A stretch of DNA of 64,000 nucleotides from Microvirga subterranea (lineage in GTDB: Bacteria > Pseudomonadota > Alphaproteobacteria > Rhizobiales > Beijerinckiaceae). The stretch is from positions 105,284 to 169,283 of the forward strand of contig NZ_QQBB01000004.1 of the NCBI RefSeq assembly GCF_003350535.1, in the 5' to 3' direction. The notes beneath the pieces were generated by a model, which saw nothing but the letters and a program-made list of their open reading frames with translations, searched no databases and was not told the origin of the DNA. Shown here one piece after another: positions 62,656-64,000 of the stretch. The position numbers and the translations under genes were made by a program. How positions within the stretch are numbered: the stretch's first letter is position 1; the number at the start of each line of letters is the position of its first letter.

Positions 62656-64000
<1,345 letters not shown>

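Overview
The window is about 64 kb of high-GC alphaproteobacterial chromosome. Gene content and gene order point to Rhizobiales (Hyphomicrobiales), most like Methylobacteriaceae such as Microvirga or Methylobacterium. The supporting evidence is: blocks known from that order (uvrC-pgsA-moaD-moaE, lgt-midA-pgeF, prs-rplY-pth-ychF, petABC, cca-DUF6111-NUDIX-DUF1285 next to moxR); an Omp31/RopB-like porin; GTTC-N7-GTTC LexA boxes; GGAAC-N16/17-CGTT EcfG-type promoters; and a TTAA-N7-TTAA CtrA-type box. The genus call is an inference. I see no rRNA, tRNA, CRISPR array, insertion sequence or prophage. The region is mostly core chromosome.

Layout. 0-6.7 kb is a stress-flavoured stretch: a partial cold-shock gene, a BON-domain protein, a nucleotidyltransferase/metallophosphoesterase pair, a proline-rich small protein and a DJ-1/PfpI protein, then a Tim44-like protein. 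At 6.9-8.3 kb lies an SOS-type Y-family polymerase behind two LexA boxes. 8.4-12.1 kb holds a branched-chain aminotransferase divergent from a MarR/response regulator/kinase set. 12-19.9 kb holds csaA, a TetR regulator, proC, a YbjN-like gene, ubiK, lgt-midA-pgeF, a pteridine-reductase-like SDR and the porin. 20-25 kb holds a GST, rlmJ, a T2 RNase, an extensin-like lipoprotein and moaE/moaD. 25.3-33.8 kb holds pgsA, uvrC, a BenE transporter and the prs-rplY-pth-ychF translation block.

Further on, 33.8-40.2 kb holds a globin, a polytopic membrane protein with a predicted N-terminal histidine, endonuclease V, a double MaoC protein, apt, mtnP and a 2H phosphoesterase. 40.3-46.6 kb holds petABC, an ABC exporter, trmL and hemF. 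46.6-56.4 kb holds cca and its operon, then the MoxR-DUF58-DUF4159-membrane protein cluster. 56.4-64 kb holds GNAT and NUDIX genes, a second metallophosphoesterase, a DUF4142 protein with a glycine zipper, a PfkB kinase overlapping an FAD dehydrogenase, and two tandem polar amino-acid binding proteins. The second binding protein is cut by the window end.

How the parts may work together. Three exact EcfG-type promoters, one of them overlapping a divergent near-match, sit just upstream of the BON, PfpI/proline-rich and DUF4142 genes. This suggests a scattered general-stress regulon. Other signals worth testing are the pair of matched inverted repeats at 14.7 kb, a terminator-like hairpin in the rplY leader, a 33-aa membrane peptide behind a CtrA box, and 233 identical bases shared by the two binding-protein genes. 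No clearly new multi-gene system is proven here. The best candidates are the nucleotidyltransferase/phosphoesterase pair and the 14.7-kb repeat pair.
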